Origin: an uncultured Candidatus Nitrosopumilus sp.
GTDB lineage: Archaea; Thermoproteota; Nitrososphaeria; Nitrososphaerales; Nitrosopumilaceae
DNA length: 64,000 bases
Reading direction: 5' to 3'
Assembly: GCA_951812645.1 (NCBI GenBank)
Contig: CATOSM010000001.1
Span: 1,405,560 to 1,469,559, forward strand
Made by a program: the position numbers and the translations under genes. A model generated the notes under the pieces. The model made no database searches and had not been told where the DNA came from. It saw nothing but the letters and a program-made list of their open reading frames with translations. Shown here one piece after another: positions 7,933-17,292 of this stretch (positions within the stretch are counted from its first letter, which is position 1; the number at the start of each line of letters is the position of its first letter).

Positions 7933-8739
7933 ATGAAAGTTGCAGTAATCCAATTCAAGGCATCGACAAGCAAAGAAATCAATTTAAAAAAAATCACTTC
8001 ATACATTTCAAAAGCTGCTTCTAAAAATGCAACATTCTGCGCTTTTCCAGAATTTATGATGTTTTATACAAATTCATCCCAAACTTCCAAACAATTAGCA
8101 TCTTTGTCTGAAACAATTAAAGGAAATTTTGTTACAGCTATTGCAAAAGCTGCAAAGGAAAATAAAATCCAGGTTGTAGGATCATTTTATGAAAAAAGTA
8201 AAACAAAAGACCGTGTTTATGATACAGCGTTCGTAATTGACAAATCAGGAAAAGTAATTTCCACTTATCGTAAAATTCATCTTTATGATGCATTAGGGTT
8301 TAAAGAATCGGATAAAATGAAATCAGGCTCAAAAATTTCAAAACCAATCAACACATCCATTGGAAAAATCGGCATGATGATCTGCTATGATCTAAGATTT
8401 CCGGAAATGTCGCGTTCACTTGCAGCGGCCGGTTCTGAAATTCTAGTTGCGCCTTCTGCTTGGGTAAAAGGAAATATGAAAGAAGAGCATTGGATTACAA
8501 TTAACAAAACGCGTGCAATTGAAAATGGATGCTACGTTATAGCACCTGATCAAGTTGGAAACACCTACTGTGGAAGAAGTTTAGTGGTTGATCCATATGG
8601 AAAAGTTTTACTTGATATGAAAAAGAAACAAGGAATCAGTTTTGTAGATATAGATCCAGATAAAGTAAGACAGACACGAAAAATTTTGCCACTGCTCAAA
8701 AATAGAAGAACCGATGTTTATCCTACCTTGAAGGCCTAG
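7933..8739 (+). CDS. Carbon-nitrogen hydrolase (nitrilase superfamily, Nit1/Nit2-like)
   Basis: 268 residues, the full length for the superfamily. The E-K-C catalytic triad is visible: E40 in AFPEF, K114 in YRKIHLYD and C151 in MICYDLRFPE. Such enzymes hydrolyse amides or nitriles through a thioester on the cysteine. The Nit-type branch cleans up deaminated glutathione or alpha-keto acid amides, and the exact substrate here cannot be read. AT-rich with a TATA-like box before the ATG. Its 3' end overlaps by 17 bp the convergent zinc-finger gene. Confidence 0.85.
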   Translation: MKVAVIQFKASTSKEINLKKITSYISKAASKNATFCAFPEFMMFYTNSSQTSKQLASLSETIKGNFVTAIAKAAKENKIQVVGSFYEKSKTKDRVYDTAFVIDKSGKVISTYRKIHLYDALGFKESDKMKSGSKISKPINTSIGKIGMMICYDLRFPEMSRSLAAAGSEILVAPSAWVKGNMKEEHWITINKTRAIENGCYVIAPDQVGNTYCGRSLVVDPYGKVLLDMKKKQGISFVDIDPDKVRQTRKILPLLKNRRTDVYPTLKA

Positions 8740-9190
8740 TCTTTCTACTGTCGCAATTAAAATTTCCACATTGTTTGGTCCATTTTTGGTTTCGTGAATA
8801 ACGAAAAATGATCATTGGCCATCTGCAGATGTCACATGGTGATTTTGTCGCCCTCATTCTTGCTTTTTGTAATAGCGGTGATGATGCTTTACATCCGCCA
8901 TAAAAATTTGAACAACCCATGAATCGTTTTCTTGTTGCCTTAGATCTAATTACCATTAGTTCTCCGAGTCTGCATTCGGGACATGGAACGAGTCCGTCCT
9001 TTGGGGAATTCGTTCCAAGAATAACGTATTTTTTCTCTTTTGCAGACCAAGAAAGAAATCCGTTACTATCAAAATATTGGATAATTTCTTTTTTGAATAT
9101 GTTGGTTCTTGATTTTGTAGTTTTGACCATGTGTCTGATCACTGGTTTTTTGATCTGAACAGCTCTTGCACTTGATTTCCTTGACGGCAT
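8723..9190 (-). CDS. Topoisomerase-type C4 zinc-finger protein
   Basis: 155 residues. Two C4 fingers of the kind found at the C-terminus of topoisomerase I are visible: CPECRLGEL...RKRFMGCSNFYGGC, then CDICRWPMI...KQCGNFNC. The first 60 residues are basic and include a short YFDSNGFLSW segment. No topoisomerase catalytic domain is present, so it is a free-standing single-strand DNA or RNA binding protein. It converges with the nitrilase gene and diverges from the thiolase gene. Confidence 0.75.
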   Translation of the reverse strand: MPSRKSSARAVQIKKPVIRHMVKTTKSRTNIFKKEIIQYFDSNGFLSWSAKEKKYVILGTNSPKDGLVPCPECRLGELMVIRSKATRKRFMGCSNFYGGCKASSPLLQKARMRATKSPCDICRWPMIIFRYSRNQKWTKQCGNFNCDSRKTRPSR

Positions 9191-9237
9191 TTTAGATGAT
9201 GAATTTACTAAAACGATTTTTATAGGGAAATGGGTCA

Positions 9238-10401
9238 GTGAGATTTGTGGAAAAGGTTTGTGTTCTTGGCGCCGGCAGCACCAAATATGGAAAATTAAGT
9301 GAAAGTATCGCCGATATTACCACTCAGGCGTCAGTTTCAGCCATAGAAAGCGCAGGAATTGATCCAAAAGAGATCCAAGCATCCTACATTTCAAATGTTT
9401 TTGGAGTGGCCGACAAACAGGTCCACATAGGACCAGTTTTAATGAGTAGATTGGGAATTCCCGACAAACCATCATTGACAATAGAATCTGCATGTGGTAG
9501 TGGTTCCGTGTCTTTTAGGGAGGCATATGCAAATGTTGCAGCAGGATTTTATGATTGTCTAGTTGTTACCGGTGTAGAAAAAGTAACACATACCGGAACT
9601 GAATGGACAACGACATACTTTGCATACTGTTCGGACTTTTTCTATGAAGGCCAAGCAGGTGCATCGTTTCCGGGTTTGTTTGCATCAATGGCACGGGCAT
9701 ACTTGACAGAATTTGATGCGACTGAAGAAGACTTTGCAAGTGTTGCAGTAAAGAATCATGATAATGGCTATCTGAATCCCAAGGCACACATGCAAAAGAA
9801 AATTACAGTTGACGATGTAATGAACTCTGCAGTAGTTGCAAGCCCGCTAAAGCTCTATGATTGCTGCCCATTCTCTGACGGTGCAAGTTCTGTCATACTT
9901 TGTTCTGAAAAGTTTGCAAAAGAACATGGTGGTGATTATGTACAAGTAATTGGCTCTGGTAGAGGCGGTTCACCAGCTGCATTACAAGGCCGTGAGCACA
10001 TGACAACAATTCCCAGCACTAAACTTGCAGCATCGGATGCATACAAAATGGCAGGCATAACTGCAAAAGATGTTGACTTTGCAGAAGTACATGATTGTTT
10101 TACAATTGCAGAAGTCGTTGATACTGAAGATTTAGGTTTCTTTGATAAAGGACAAGGTATTCAGGCTGTCCGTGAAGGCAGAACAAAATTGAATTCTGAC
10201 ATTTCAATTAATCCATCAGGCGGTCTCAAATCAAAGGGACATCCAATTGGTGCAACAGGTGTTGGACAAGTAGTGGAAGTGTTTGATCAATTAACTGGTA
10301 GTGCCGGCGAAAGGGCTGTTAAAGATGCAAAAATCGGCTTAACTCACAACTTTGGTGCAACGGGTGCAAGTTGTGCCGTTCATGTATTCCAAAGTGTGTA
10401 A
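9238..10401 (+). CDS. Thiolase family protein (acetyl-CoA acetyltransferase-like)
   Basis: 387 residues from a GTG start. The nucleophilic cysteine is C86 in ESACGSGS. Near the C-terminus are the HDCFTIAE segment, the KSKGHPIGATG box and HNFGATGAS, which complete the thiolase active site. Thiolases split or join acetoacetyl-CoA. The archaeal form works with a small DUF35 partner, and the next gene encodes one. In thaumarchaea such an enzyme is needed for the last step of the 3-hydroxypropionate/4-hydroxybutyrate carbon cycle; an isoprenoid or lipid role is the alternative. Confidence 0.85.
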   Translation: MRFVEKVCVLGAGSTKYGKLSESIADITTQASVSAIESAGIDPKEIQASYISNVFGVADKQVHIGPVLMSRLGIPDKPSLTIESACGSGSVSFREAYANVAAGFYDCLVVTGVEKVTHTGTEWTTTYFAYCSDFFYEGQAGASFPGLFASMARAYLTEFDATEEDFASVAVKNHDNGYLNPKAHMQKKITVDDVMNSAVVASPLKLYDCCPFSDGASSVILCSEKFAKEHGGDYVQVIGSGRGGSPAALQGREHMTTIPSTKLAASDAYKMAGITAKDVDFAEVHDCFTIAEVVDTEDLGFFDKGQGIQAVREGRTKLNSDISINPSGGLKSKGHPIGATGVGQVVEVFDQLTGSAGERAVKDAKIGLTHNFGATGASCAVHVFQSV

Positions 10402-10402
10402 A

Positions 10403-10768
10403 ATGACTGTTGAAGAACAACTCATTGAAAATGCAAAAAATGGCAAAGTCCTAACTCACAGATGCTCCAGTTGCAGCCAACTCCATCTTTCAACTGTTTA
10501 TTATTGCCAAAAGTGTGGTAGCAAAGAATTTGAAGACGCAATTCTAGATGGCGTAGGTTCAGTTGCAACATACACTGTAATCACCGTGCCTCCGGCAGGC
10601 TTTGAAAAATATGTTCCTTATGCCTTTGTTGTACTTCAACTAGATAATGCCGATTTGAGAATTTCTGGGTTTATGGCAAACATTGCCACTCCTGCAGACT
10701 TGCCGGTTGGAACAAGGGCCAAAATTACTGGTTTTGATGAACGCGGAATCATCATCGAAAGACAGTAA
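10403..10768 (+). CDS. DUF35 OB-fold/zinc-ribbon partner of thiolase
   Basis: 121 residues. A rubredoxin-like zinc ribbon (HRCSSCSQL...YYCQKCGS) is followed by an OB-fold rich in beta strands (GSVATYTVITVPP...YAFVVLQL). In archaea such proteins bridge thiolase and HMG-CoA synthase and bind CoA. The ATG lies one base after the thiolase stop, so the two form an operon. The start was placed at the ATG of MTVEEQ; longer readings run into the thiolase gene. Confidence 0.85.
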   Translation: MTVEEQLIENAKNGKVLTHRCSSCSQLHLSTVYYCQKCGSKEFEDAILDGVGSVATYTVITVPPAGFEKYVPYAFVVLQLDNADLRISGFMANIATPADLPVGTRAKITGFDERGIIIERQ

Positions 10769-10838
10769 AATAATTTGTTAGAATTATTAAAAAAATTCAG
10801 AATCGTTTCTTAATTATTTTGCATATCTGATCGTATTC

Positions 10839-11000
10839 ATGTCAGTAGAAATTACATGCGGCAAATGTGGTGAAAAGATCACAAACATGAAGATGCTAAA
10901 ATCTCTAAAGGATGTACTAAATCCGTCAAATGGCAAATGTCCATCATGCGGACAGAAACTTTCCACATCAGAATTTTCACTTGATGTACAAGAAAAATAA
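10839..11000 (+). CDS. Small zinc-ribbon protein
   Basis: 53 residues with two knuckles, CGKCGEK and CPSCGQK, separated by a basic helix (MKMLKSLKDVLNP). A TATA-like run lies about 25 bp upstream of the ATG. A small metal-binding protein of unknown function, perhaps nucleic-acid binding. Confidence 0.6.
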   Translation: MSVEITCGKCGEKITNMKMLKSLKDVLNPSNGKCPSCGQKLSTSEFSLDVQEK

Positions 11001-11112
11001 TTGGAAATGATCATCTTCCAAATTTGTTTTTAGATTTTCTGCAAATCTGATCAAAAATACAAAAATTATCCAGTCACAAGTCTTATTTACTGCATTAATT
11101 TTAGAAACACCA

Positions 11113-13272
11113 TTGAAACAAGCAGAAGAAGATCTAGAATTAGATGTTGATGCTGATTTAGATGATGATTCAGAATTGGACATGGACATTGATGACGACT
11201 CTGATCCAAAGAGAGGCGGAATCTTACAATCTACCTCAAAACGCGTCAGAATGATCTTCTCTGTCATGGCAAGTCCAAACAGAATTGATATCCTCAGAAT
11301 TCTTAATTCCAAAGGCCCGTTGACTTATTCTGAATTAAAGTCTCTGGCAGGTTTCAAATCAAAAAAAGAAAGTGGAAAATTTGCCTATCACTTGAGAAAA
11401 TTACTTAGACAATCCCTTGTCGCATTAAATAAATCTGAAAGACGCTATACCATTACAAATCTTGGAAAGCTTGTCTTGAGCTTGGCAAGACAAATTGAAG
11501 AAAGATCAATTATTGAAAGTGGGAAAATGTATGTCAGAACATCGTCCGAATCCATTGAAGAATTCAACTCGCATAAAATCATTCAATCCCTAGTTCGCGA
11601 AGGAAGTCTTCCATTGGAACTTGCACAAAAAATCACTGAAGAAGTAGAGAATAGGATCTACAAATACCAAACCACCTATCTCACAGGCGCATTAATCCGA
11701 GAAATGGTTAATTCTGTGCTACTTGAGCACGGTCATGAGGAATACAGGAACAAGCTTGCACGCCTGGGCCTGCCTGTCTATGATGTCCAAGAGATGATTT
11801 CTAATCTTGACGATGTAGACAATGGAGCTGAAGGTCTTTTGTTCAATACTGGACAAAAAGTATTCGCAGAACATCTTCTTACAAACATTTTACCAAAAGA
11901 TGTGGCAGATTCTCATCTTTCTGGCGATTTACACATATCCAATCCTGGAATTTGGTCCATGATTCCTGACACGATATTTGTTAACATTAAAGAATTGATT
12001 GAAGACGGCGTTGATCTTGGCGGAAAATATCTTGATGTCTCAAGAATACCTGCATCAAAACAACTAGATGAGATCACAAGTTCATTATCTGTAGTTATTG
12101 CTCTTCTATCAAAAGAAGCCTCACAAGAAATTGTTATTGATGGACTACCTTCATTATTCACAAAACATTCAAAGTCACTACCAGAGCTTGAACAAAAGTT
12201 AACTGATGCATTTGCAACGGCATCAACAACCTCAAAGTATAACAAAACCAGCACCAATGTTTCAATTCGTTTACAATTGGGAAGTGATGCAAAAACAATT
12301 AATGCGATTATCAACGCATACAAAAATTATACAAAGATGACACCTGTTCCAAAGATTGGTTTGATCGTTGACGCTGATAAAGGAAAGATTACTGACGTTT
12401 CACAGGCAGCAGCTGAAATACTCTCACTTGGCGGAAAAGTAATGTTTGCCAAAGGCCAAACATCTAGCTACGGTGTCACAAGCGGTTCTACAAAAACATC
12501 CGGCCCTCTTTCTATCACATTACAATCTGTATCAATTAACCTTCCAAGATTGGCATTTGAATCAAATAAAGACGAAACATACTTTAGAGCAAGACTTGCT
12601 TTATTGATGAAACCCGCTTTAGCCTCTATGGCATTAAGAAAGAAAGAAATCTCGGATCTTACACGAAGAGGCCTTAATCCTATCCTTGCAAAGAACACCC
12701 AGTACATGCAGAAAAGCTCTGTATCCCTTGTGGTGAATTTGGTAGGACTCAAAGAGGCTGTCTTTAACATACTTGGATTCCAAGACAATAAAGAAGGACG
12801 AGACATTCTTCACAAAGTCATTGAGACAGCAGCTGATGTTGGGGCCAAAAAAGGCAAGGAATCAGGCGATATCGTGGCTATATCCATGACTGAAACTGAG
12901 GGCTCTGCCCGTTTTGCCACTCTAGATGGTGAAAAATATGGTAAAAATTCCAGTTTGAACTCTATGGATGCCGATTTCTATTCTCAAGGAATTGTGGTTA
13001 AGGCCTCAGAAGTTTCTGATTTGACTGCCAAAAGCGAGGTCATATCGGAATGTAACAAACTCTCCAAATTACTTAATGGAGGTTTGCTCGTAGGCTTGCA
13101 AATTGACAAGGATGCAAAGATTGAGGATATCAAAAAATCTATAGAAAAGACATCCGGCCTCACATCTTCTTTCAAACCCATGACATCTGCTACAATTTGT
13201 GGTGAGTGTGGTTTCAAAGACGAGCCGTTTGATGACAAGTGTCCAAAGTGCAAGTCCCCTTACGTTGTCTGA
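11113..13272 (+). CDS. wHTH - ATP-cone - NrdD-like protein, putative regulator of ribonucleotide reduction
   Basis: 719 residues from a TTG start. An acidic leader is followed by an ArsR-like winged helix (ASPNRIDILRIL...YHLRKLL, about residue 55-120), then an ATP-cone (about 140-225). A long region resembles anaerobic ribonucleotide reductase NrdD (SHLSGDLHISNPGIW, IPASKQLDE). It ends in a zinc ribbon, CGECGF...CPKCKSP. I find no glycyl-radical motif of the RVCGY type, so catalysis is unlikely. ATP-cones sense dATP/ATP. Inference: a nucleotide-responsive transcription factor made from a reductase scaffold. The next gene on the same strand is nrdJ, about 200 bp away. Confidence 0.7.
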   Translation: MKQAEEDLELDVDADLDDDSELDMDIDDDSDPKRGGILQSTSKRVRMIFSVMASPNRIDILRILNSKGPLTYSELKSLAGFKSKKESGKFAYHLRKLLRQSLVALNKSERRYTITNLGKLVLSLARQIEERSIIESGKMYVRTSSESIEEFNSHKIIQSLVREGSLPLELAQKITEEVENRIYKYQTTYLTGALIREMVNSVLLEHGHEEYRNKLARLGLPVYDVQEMISNLDDVDNGAEGLLFNTGQKVFAEHLLTNILPKDVADSHLSGDLHISNPGIWSMIPDTIFVNIKELIEDGVDLGGKYLDVSRIPASKQLDEITSSLSVVIALLSKEASQEIVIDGLPSLFTKHSKSLPELEQKLTDAFATASTTSKYNKTSTNVSIRLQLGSDAKTINAIINAYKNYTKMTPVPKIGLIVDADKGKITDVSQAAAEILSLGGKVMFAKGQTSSYGVTSGSTKTSGPLSITLQSVSINLPRLAFESNKDETYFRARLALLMKPALASMALRKKEISDLTRRGLNPILAKNTQYMQKSSVSLVVNLVGLKEAVFNILGFQDNKEGRDILHKVIETAADVGAKKGKESGDIVAISMTETEGSARFATLDGEKYGKNSSLNSMDADFYSQGIVVKASEVSDLTAKSEVISECNKLSKLLNGGLLVGLQIDKDAKIEDIKKSIEKTSGLTSSFKPMTSATICGECGFKDEPFDDKCPKCKSPYVV

Positions 13273-13477
13273 TTTTCGTAATTGTTGAACTAGTTCCGAT
13301 CATTTTTCAAAACTTTTTGATCAGTCTCGATCCTGCGATCATCGTCAGCCGCCATCGATATCATGCCAGTATGAAGTTCATAGTAGCGATGTCAATATTT
13401 TTGAACCGGGATTTAAGAAAAAGTTGTGGAATCAGTTATAACCACATTCATTCTAACCATTGCGGGGAGAGATTATA

Positions 13478-16129
13478 ATGGATAATTCACAAATAGAAAA
13501 TACGATCAGTGAGATCCGTAAGCGCAGCGGCGCAGTAACGGCTTTCAATAAAGATAAAATTTCAAATGCCATTTATCAGGCATTGGCAGCCACCTCTAAA
13601 GCCGATCGTGGCGTTGCCGACAAACTAGCAGAAGATGTAGTTAGCAAGTTAGTAGAGCAAGGATTTACAGGCTCTAGATCACCCACAGTTGAGGACATTC
13701 AGGATATTGTAGAATCAACCTTGATCGATAGCGGCAATAGCGATATTGCAAAGGCATACATCGTTTACAGACACGAAAGAAGAAAATTGAGGGACGAAAA
13801 AATGAAGGTCCTAAATCTTAAAGCCCTTGATCCAGTCTCCAAAAAATTTGACTTGAATTGTTTGAGAGTATTGGCTTCTCGATACCTATTTAGAAATTCA
13901 AAGAGCGAGATTATCGAGTCACCAACTCAAATGTTTGAAAGAGTAGCAATTCTAGTCGGAATTGGTGACATGCTATATGATTCACATATATTTGACAAAT
14001 CTGGTAGCCACAAACAAGACATAGAGCAGGCAAACTCTTATCTGGAAAAGCTAGACGCATTTGATTACAAATTCAAAGTGGGGGATTACTTTTTCAACAA
14101 ATGGCATTTTAGAGCACTAATCAACCATTATGTGACTCTAGCAAACAAAGGACAAATGAAAATAAGCTTCAAAGATCTTTTGACATTACTAGCGGGAAAG
14201 AAACTAGAAAGCTGTTCAGAAAAAATTACCGAGTACTTTGAGATGATGACTGCCCAAAACTTTTTGCCAAATTCACCGACTATGATGAATGCAGGCGGAA
14301 GACTGGGTCAGTTATCAGCATGCTTTGTACTTGGAATGAATGATGGCATGGAGGAAATCATGAAATCTACTTCTGACGCGGCATTAATCTTCAAGTCTGG
14401 CGGCGGCGTTGGAATCAACTACTCTGATCTTCGTGAAGAAGGCGATATTGTTGCATCAACATCCGGTGTAGCATCCGGCCCTGTATCCTTCATGAACATC
14501 ATCAATACAGTCACTGAAGTTGTAAAACAAGGTGGCAAGAGGCGTGGTGCAAACATGGGAATTATAGAGGCATGGCATCCCGATGTAGAAAAATTCATCA
14601 CAAACAAAACAGAAGCAGGCGTTTTAGAAAATTTCAACATCAGTGTTGGAGTTTGGGAAGACTTTTGGCATGCCCTTGTTAACACGACTGACGGTAACTA
14701 TGTTTTACGCAGTCCACGTGATAAAAAACCAGTTAAAGAAATCAACGCACACCAGCTAATTGATCTAATCGCATTGTCAGCATGGAAAAGTGCAGAACCT
14801 GGCTTGATCTTCTTTGATCAAATAAACAAATACAATGTATTTGCTAAAGCAAGACAGGGGCCACTAAGAGCAACTAATCCTTGCGGTGAACAAAGTCTCT
14901 ATCCATACGAATCATGCAACTTGGGTTCTATCAACCTGGTAAATCTTGCAAAAAGACAGGCTGACGGTTCTTACGAATTTGATTGGCAAGGATATGAAGA
15001 GATTATCCGAAAGACAACAAGGTTCTTGGATAACATCATCGATGTAAACAATTATCCGGTACAGGAGATCAGCGTAGCCTCAAAAGAATCCAGAAGAATT
15101 GGATTGGGTGTAATGGGAGTAGCTGATTTGCTATACAGACTAAAAATCCCGTACAACTCCAAAGAAGGCTACGAGCTCCAATCAAAGCTATCTGAAGCAC
15201 TTACTTACTATTCAATGGAAGAGAGTGTGGCACTTGCCAGTGCTAGAGGGGAATTCCCGCTTTGCGAAAAGACAGAATACCCTGAAGGAAAGATTCCGGT
15301 ATCTGGATACTATGAGAAATCAAAAGACTCCCATTCATACGAATGGGATCCCCTCATTGAAAAAATCCAAAAACATGGCATTAGAAATGTCTTGACTACT
15401 ACTGTAGCTCCTACTGGAACACTGTCTATGATTGCAGACTGTTCAAATGGAATGGAGCCTGCTTTTGCACTGGTATTTGAGAAAAGAGTTACCGTTGGAA
15501 GATTCTTTTACACAAACAAGATTCTTGAAGAAGTCCTTAAAGAAAGGGGTCTTTACACAGATGAAATCCTTGAAAAGATTGCAGACAATTACGGTTCCTT
15601 GAAAGGAATCGCTGAGATTCCTCAAGACCTGCAAGATGTCTTTGTTACAGCAATGGATATCCATTGGGCTGATCATCTCATGGCTCAAGGCGTCTGGCAA
15701 GATTGGATTGGCAATGCGATTGCAAAAACAATCAACATGCCATATGATGTGACAGTCGAAGATGTAAAATCCGCATATCTACTTGCTCACGAAATCGGCC
15801 TGAAAGGAATGACTGTATATCGTGATGGATCAAGACACAAGCAAGTTCTTCACATGACAAGTGAGAATGCAACAAAGACTTTTGAAGTAGTGCCAAGTGA
15901 ATACATGAATGGCTTTGTAACCGAAAACATTACAAATCCATACATAAAATCTCAAGTCAATGCCGCACTTGCATTAAAGGTTCATGACGAAGAAATTCAA
16001 ATAGAAACCCCAAAGACTGAAGAAATTCCTGAGTACAAACTGTGTCCAACATGCAAAAATGCCCTTGTCTTTGTGGAAGGCTGCAGCACCTGTATCGAAT
16101 GCGGATACAGTGGCTGTACTTCTGGATAA
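13478..16129 (+). CDS. nrdJ: Adenosylcobalamin-dependent ribonucleotide reductase, class II
   Basis: 883 residues. Reduces ribonucleotides to deoxyribonucleotides with B12 as radical source. An N-terminal ATP-cone (residues about 5-95) precedes the ten-stranded barrel. Visible motifs are LPNSPTMMNAG, SCxxG-like ACFVLG, NPCGEQ with the active-site Cys-Glu, CNLGSINL, and PTGTLSMIADCSNGMEP. The C-terminal CPTCKNA...CIECGYSGC carries the cysteines that re-reduce the site. The ATG at 13478 follows GGGGAGAG, a strong ribosome-binding site; an earlier in-frame start at 13460 lies before it. The putative regulator lies upstream, and a cobalamin operon lies at 58.5 kb. Confidence 0.95.
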   Translation: MDNSQIENTISEIRKRSGAVTAFNKDKISNAIYQALAATSKADRGVADKLAEDVVSKLVEQGFTGSRSPTVEDIQDIVESTLIDSGNSDIAKAYIVYRHERRKLRDEKMKVLNLKALDPVSKKFDLNCLRVLASRYLFRNSKSEIIESPTQMFERVAILVGIGDMLYDSHIFDKSGSHKQDIEQANSYLEKLDAFDYKFKVGDYFFNKWHFRALINHYVTLANKGQMKISFKDLLTLLAGKKLESCSEKITEYFEMMTAQNFLPNSPTMMNAGGRLGQLSACFVLGMNDGMEEIMKSTSDAALIFKSGGGVGINYSDLREEGDIVASTSGVASGPVSFMNIINTVTEVVKQGGKRRGANMGIIEAWHPDVEKFITNKTEAGVLENFNISVGVWEDFWHALVNTTDGNYVLRSPRDKKPVKEINAHQLIDLIALSAWKSAEPGLIFFDQINKYNVFAKARQGPLRATNPCGEQSLYPYESCNLGSINLVNLAKRQADGSYEFDWQGYEEIIRKTTRFLDNIIDVNNYPVQEISVASKESRRIGLGVMGVADLLYRLKIPYNSKEGYELQSKLSEALTYYSMEESVALASARGEFPLCEKTEYPEGKIPVSGYYEKSKDSHSYEWDPLIEKIQKHGIRNVLTTTVAPTGTLSMIADCSNGMEPAFALVFEKRVTVGRFFYTNKILEEVLKERGLYTDEILEKIADNYGSLKGIAEIPQDLQDVFVTAMDIHWADHLMAQGVWQDWIGNAIAKTINMPYDVTVEDVKSAYLLAHEIGLKGMTVYRDGSRHKQVLHMTSENATKTFEVVPSEYMNGFVTENITNPYIKSQVNAALALKVHDEEIQIETPKTEEIPEYKLCPTCKNALVFVEGCSTCIECGYSGCTSG

Positions 16130-16140
16130 GTAACAGAATA

Positions 16141-16167
16141 ACAACTTTTTTACTTTCTTTTCGTTTT
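16141..16167 (+). terminator. Pyrimidine-rich stop region after nrdJ
   Basis: T-rich run (CTTTTTTACTTTCTTTTCGTTTT) directly after the nrdJ stop. Archaeal RNA polymerase terminates on such U tracts without a hairpin. It also overlaps the promoter zone of the next gene. Confidence 0.35.
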
Positions 16168-16175
16168 GAACCTAT

Positions 16176-17291
16176 GTGGATAAGAAGTTTCTAGGCGTAA
16201 TTGTAGGCATGGGAGTAATTACCGGTATAATTGGGGCAGTTTTGAGCATTCCCAGTGATGCTGCTTATACGCCACAGACAAACCAAAAAATCGGCCTGGT
16301 AATCAATTCCCCCAATCAATCCACCACATTACAAGAATTAGACGATGTGTATTCTGTGGCATCTGACAGCGGAATTGGAAGAAGCAATGTGTATCTTTTT
16401 TGGAATTCGGTTGAACCTGTACGTGGAGAATATGATTGGAGCCAATCAGACGTATTGATGGGCTTTAACCAGAAAAACAATCTCAAAGTGACCTTGTATT
16501 TTTCTATAATTAACGGTGAAACACTCGGACCGTTTCCAAATTGGATTGGAAAGCCCTCCCTGAATTCTATTGGCGAAGATAGAGTTGTCGGTGTTCTTGA
16601 CGAAATATTATCCAGATATGATCTTGTAGACACCGTCATTCTTGCAGGACAAACAGAATCACAATTCAGATATTACGAGCAAAACATCCCTGTCTATAAA
16701 GAACTCTTTGATGGAGTCTATGAGAAAATCAAAGAGAAACATCCTGATGTAAAGATGGGAAATGCTTTTGCTTTAGATCACGTTTTAAATAAAAATCTTC
16801 GATACATTGTAACTGAGCTATCCATAGGTGATTTTGTTGCTTTTTCATACTCCCCAGTTGACACACTAAATGATATTGTAAAAACCCCCGCGCAAGCAAA
16901 AGATGACCTGTATCAAGTCTTTGATTTGGCAGGAGACAAAAAAGTGGGGATTTTTGAGCTTAGCTGGAGCACATCTGATTTTGTAGGCGGAAACGAAACA
17001 ACACAAACAGAGTTTTTGGAAAAATCCTTCGAATTTTACAGTGAAAATGAATCTGAAATCGAATTCTTCACTTGGTACAGGCAATATGATAGGCCTACGG
17101 GTTCATGCATAGTCGAAGCGCCAGAAATTGGAGGACAGACACTGGAAATCGGAGGCTCCAGCTATGGAACCAGTGAATATGTGGCCGAAAGATTAAGCCA
17201 CTATCTTTGCAGTGCAGGCATGATCGATAATGATGGTAATCCCAAATCCAGTTGGACTGAATTTAAAAAACAAATTGAAACGATAAATTAA
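16176..17291 (+). CDS. Secreted glycoside-hydrolase-like barrel protein
   Basis: 371 residues from a GTG start (the ATG two bases earlier is in another frame and stops at once). An N-terminal hydrophobic segment with SDAAY gives a signal peptide or anchor. The middle reads like a (beta/alpha)8 sugar hydrolase: NVYLFWNSVEPVRGEYDWSQ, a common start of family 5/42-like barrels, then TVILAGQTESQF and IEFFTWYRQYD near strand ends. Acidic residues such as E in QTESQF and in GIFELSW could be catalytic, but this is not proven. Extracellular. It lies between nrdJ and nep1 without obvious functional ties. Confidence 0.55.
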   Translation: MDKKFLGVIVGMGVITGIIGAVLSIPSDAAYTPQTNQKIGLVINSPNQSTTLQELDDVYSVASDSGIGRSNVYLFWNSVEPVRGEYDWSQSDVLMGFNQKNNLKVTLYFSIINGETLGPFPNWIGKPSLNSIGEDRVVGVLDEILSRYDLVDTVILAGQTESQFRYYEQNIPVYKELFDGVYEKIKEKHPDVKMGNAFALDHVLNKNLRYIVTELSIGDFVAFSYSPVDTLNDIVKTPAQAKDDLYQVFDLAGDKKVGIFELSWSTSDFVGGNETTQTEFLEKSFEFYSENESEIEFFTWYRQYDRPTGSCIVEAPEIGGQTLEIGGSSYGTSEYVAERLSHYLCSAGMIDNDGNPKSSWTEFKKQIETIN

Positions 17292-17292
17292 A

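Noticed and set aside
13273-13477. Cobalamin riboswitch before nrdJ
   Set aside because: The 205-bp gap lacks a recognisable B12 box, and such riboswitches are not expected in thaumarchaea.
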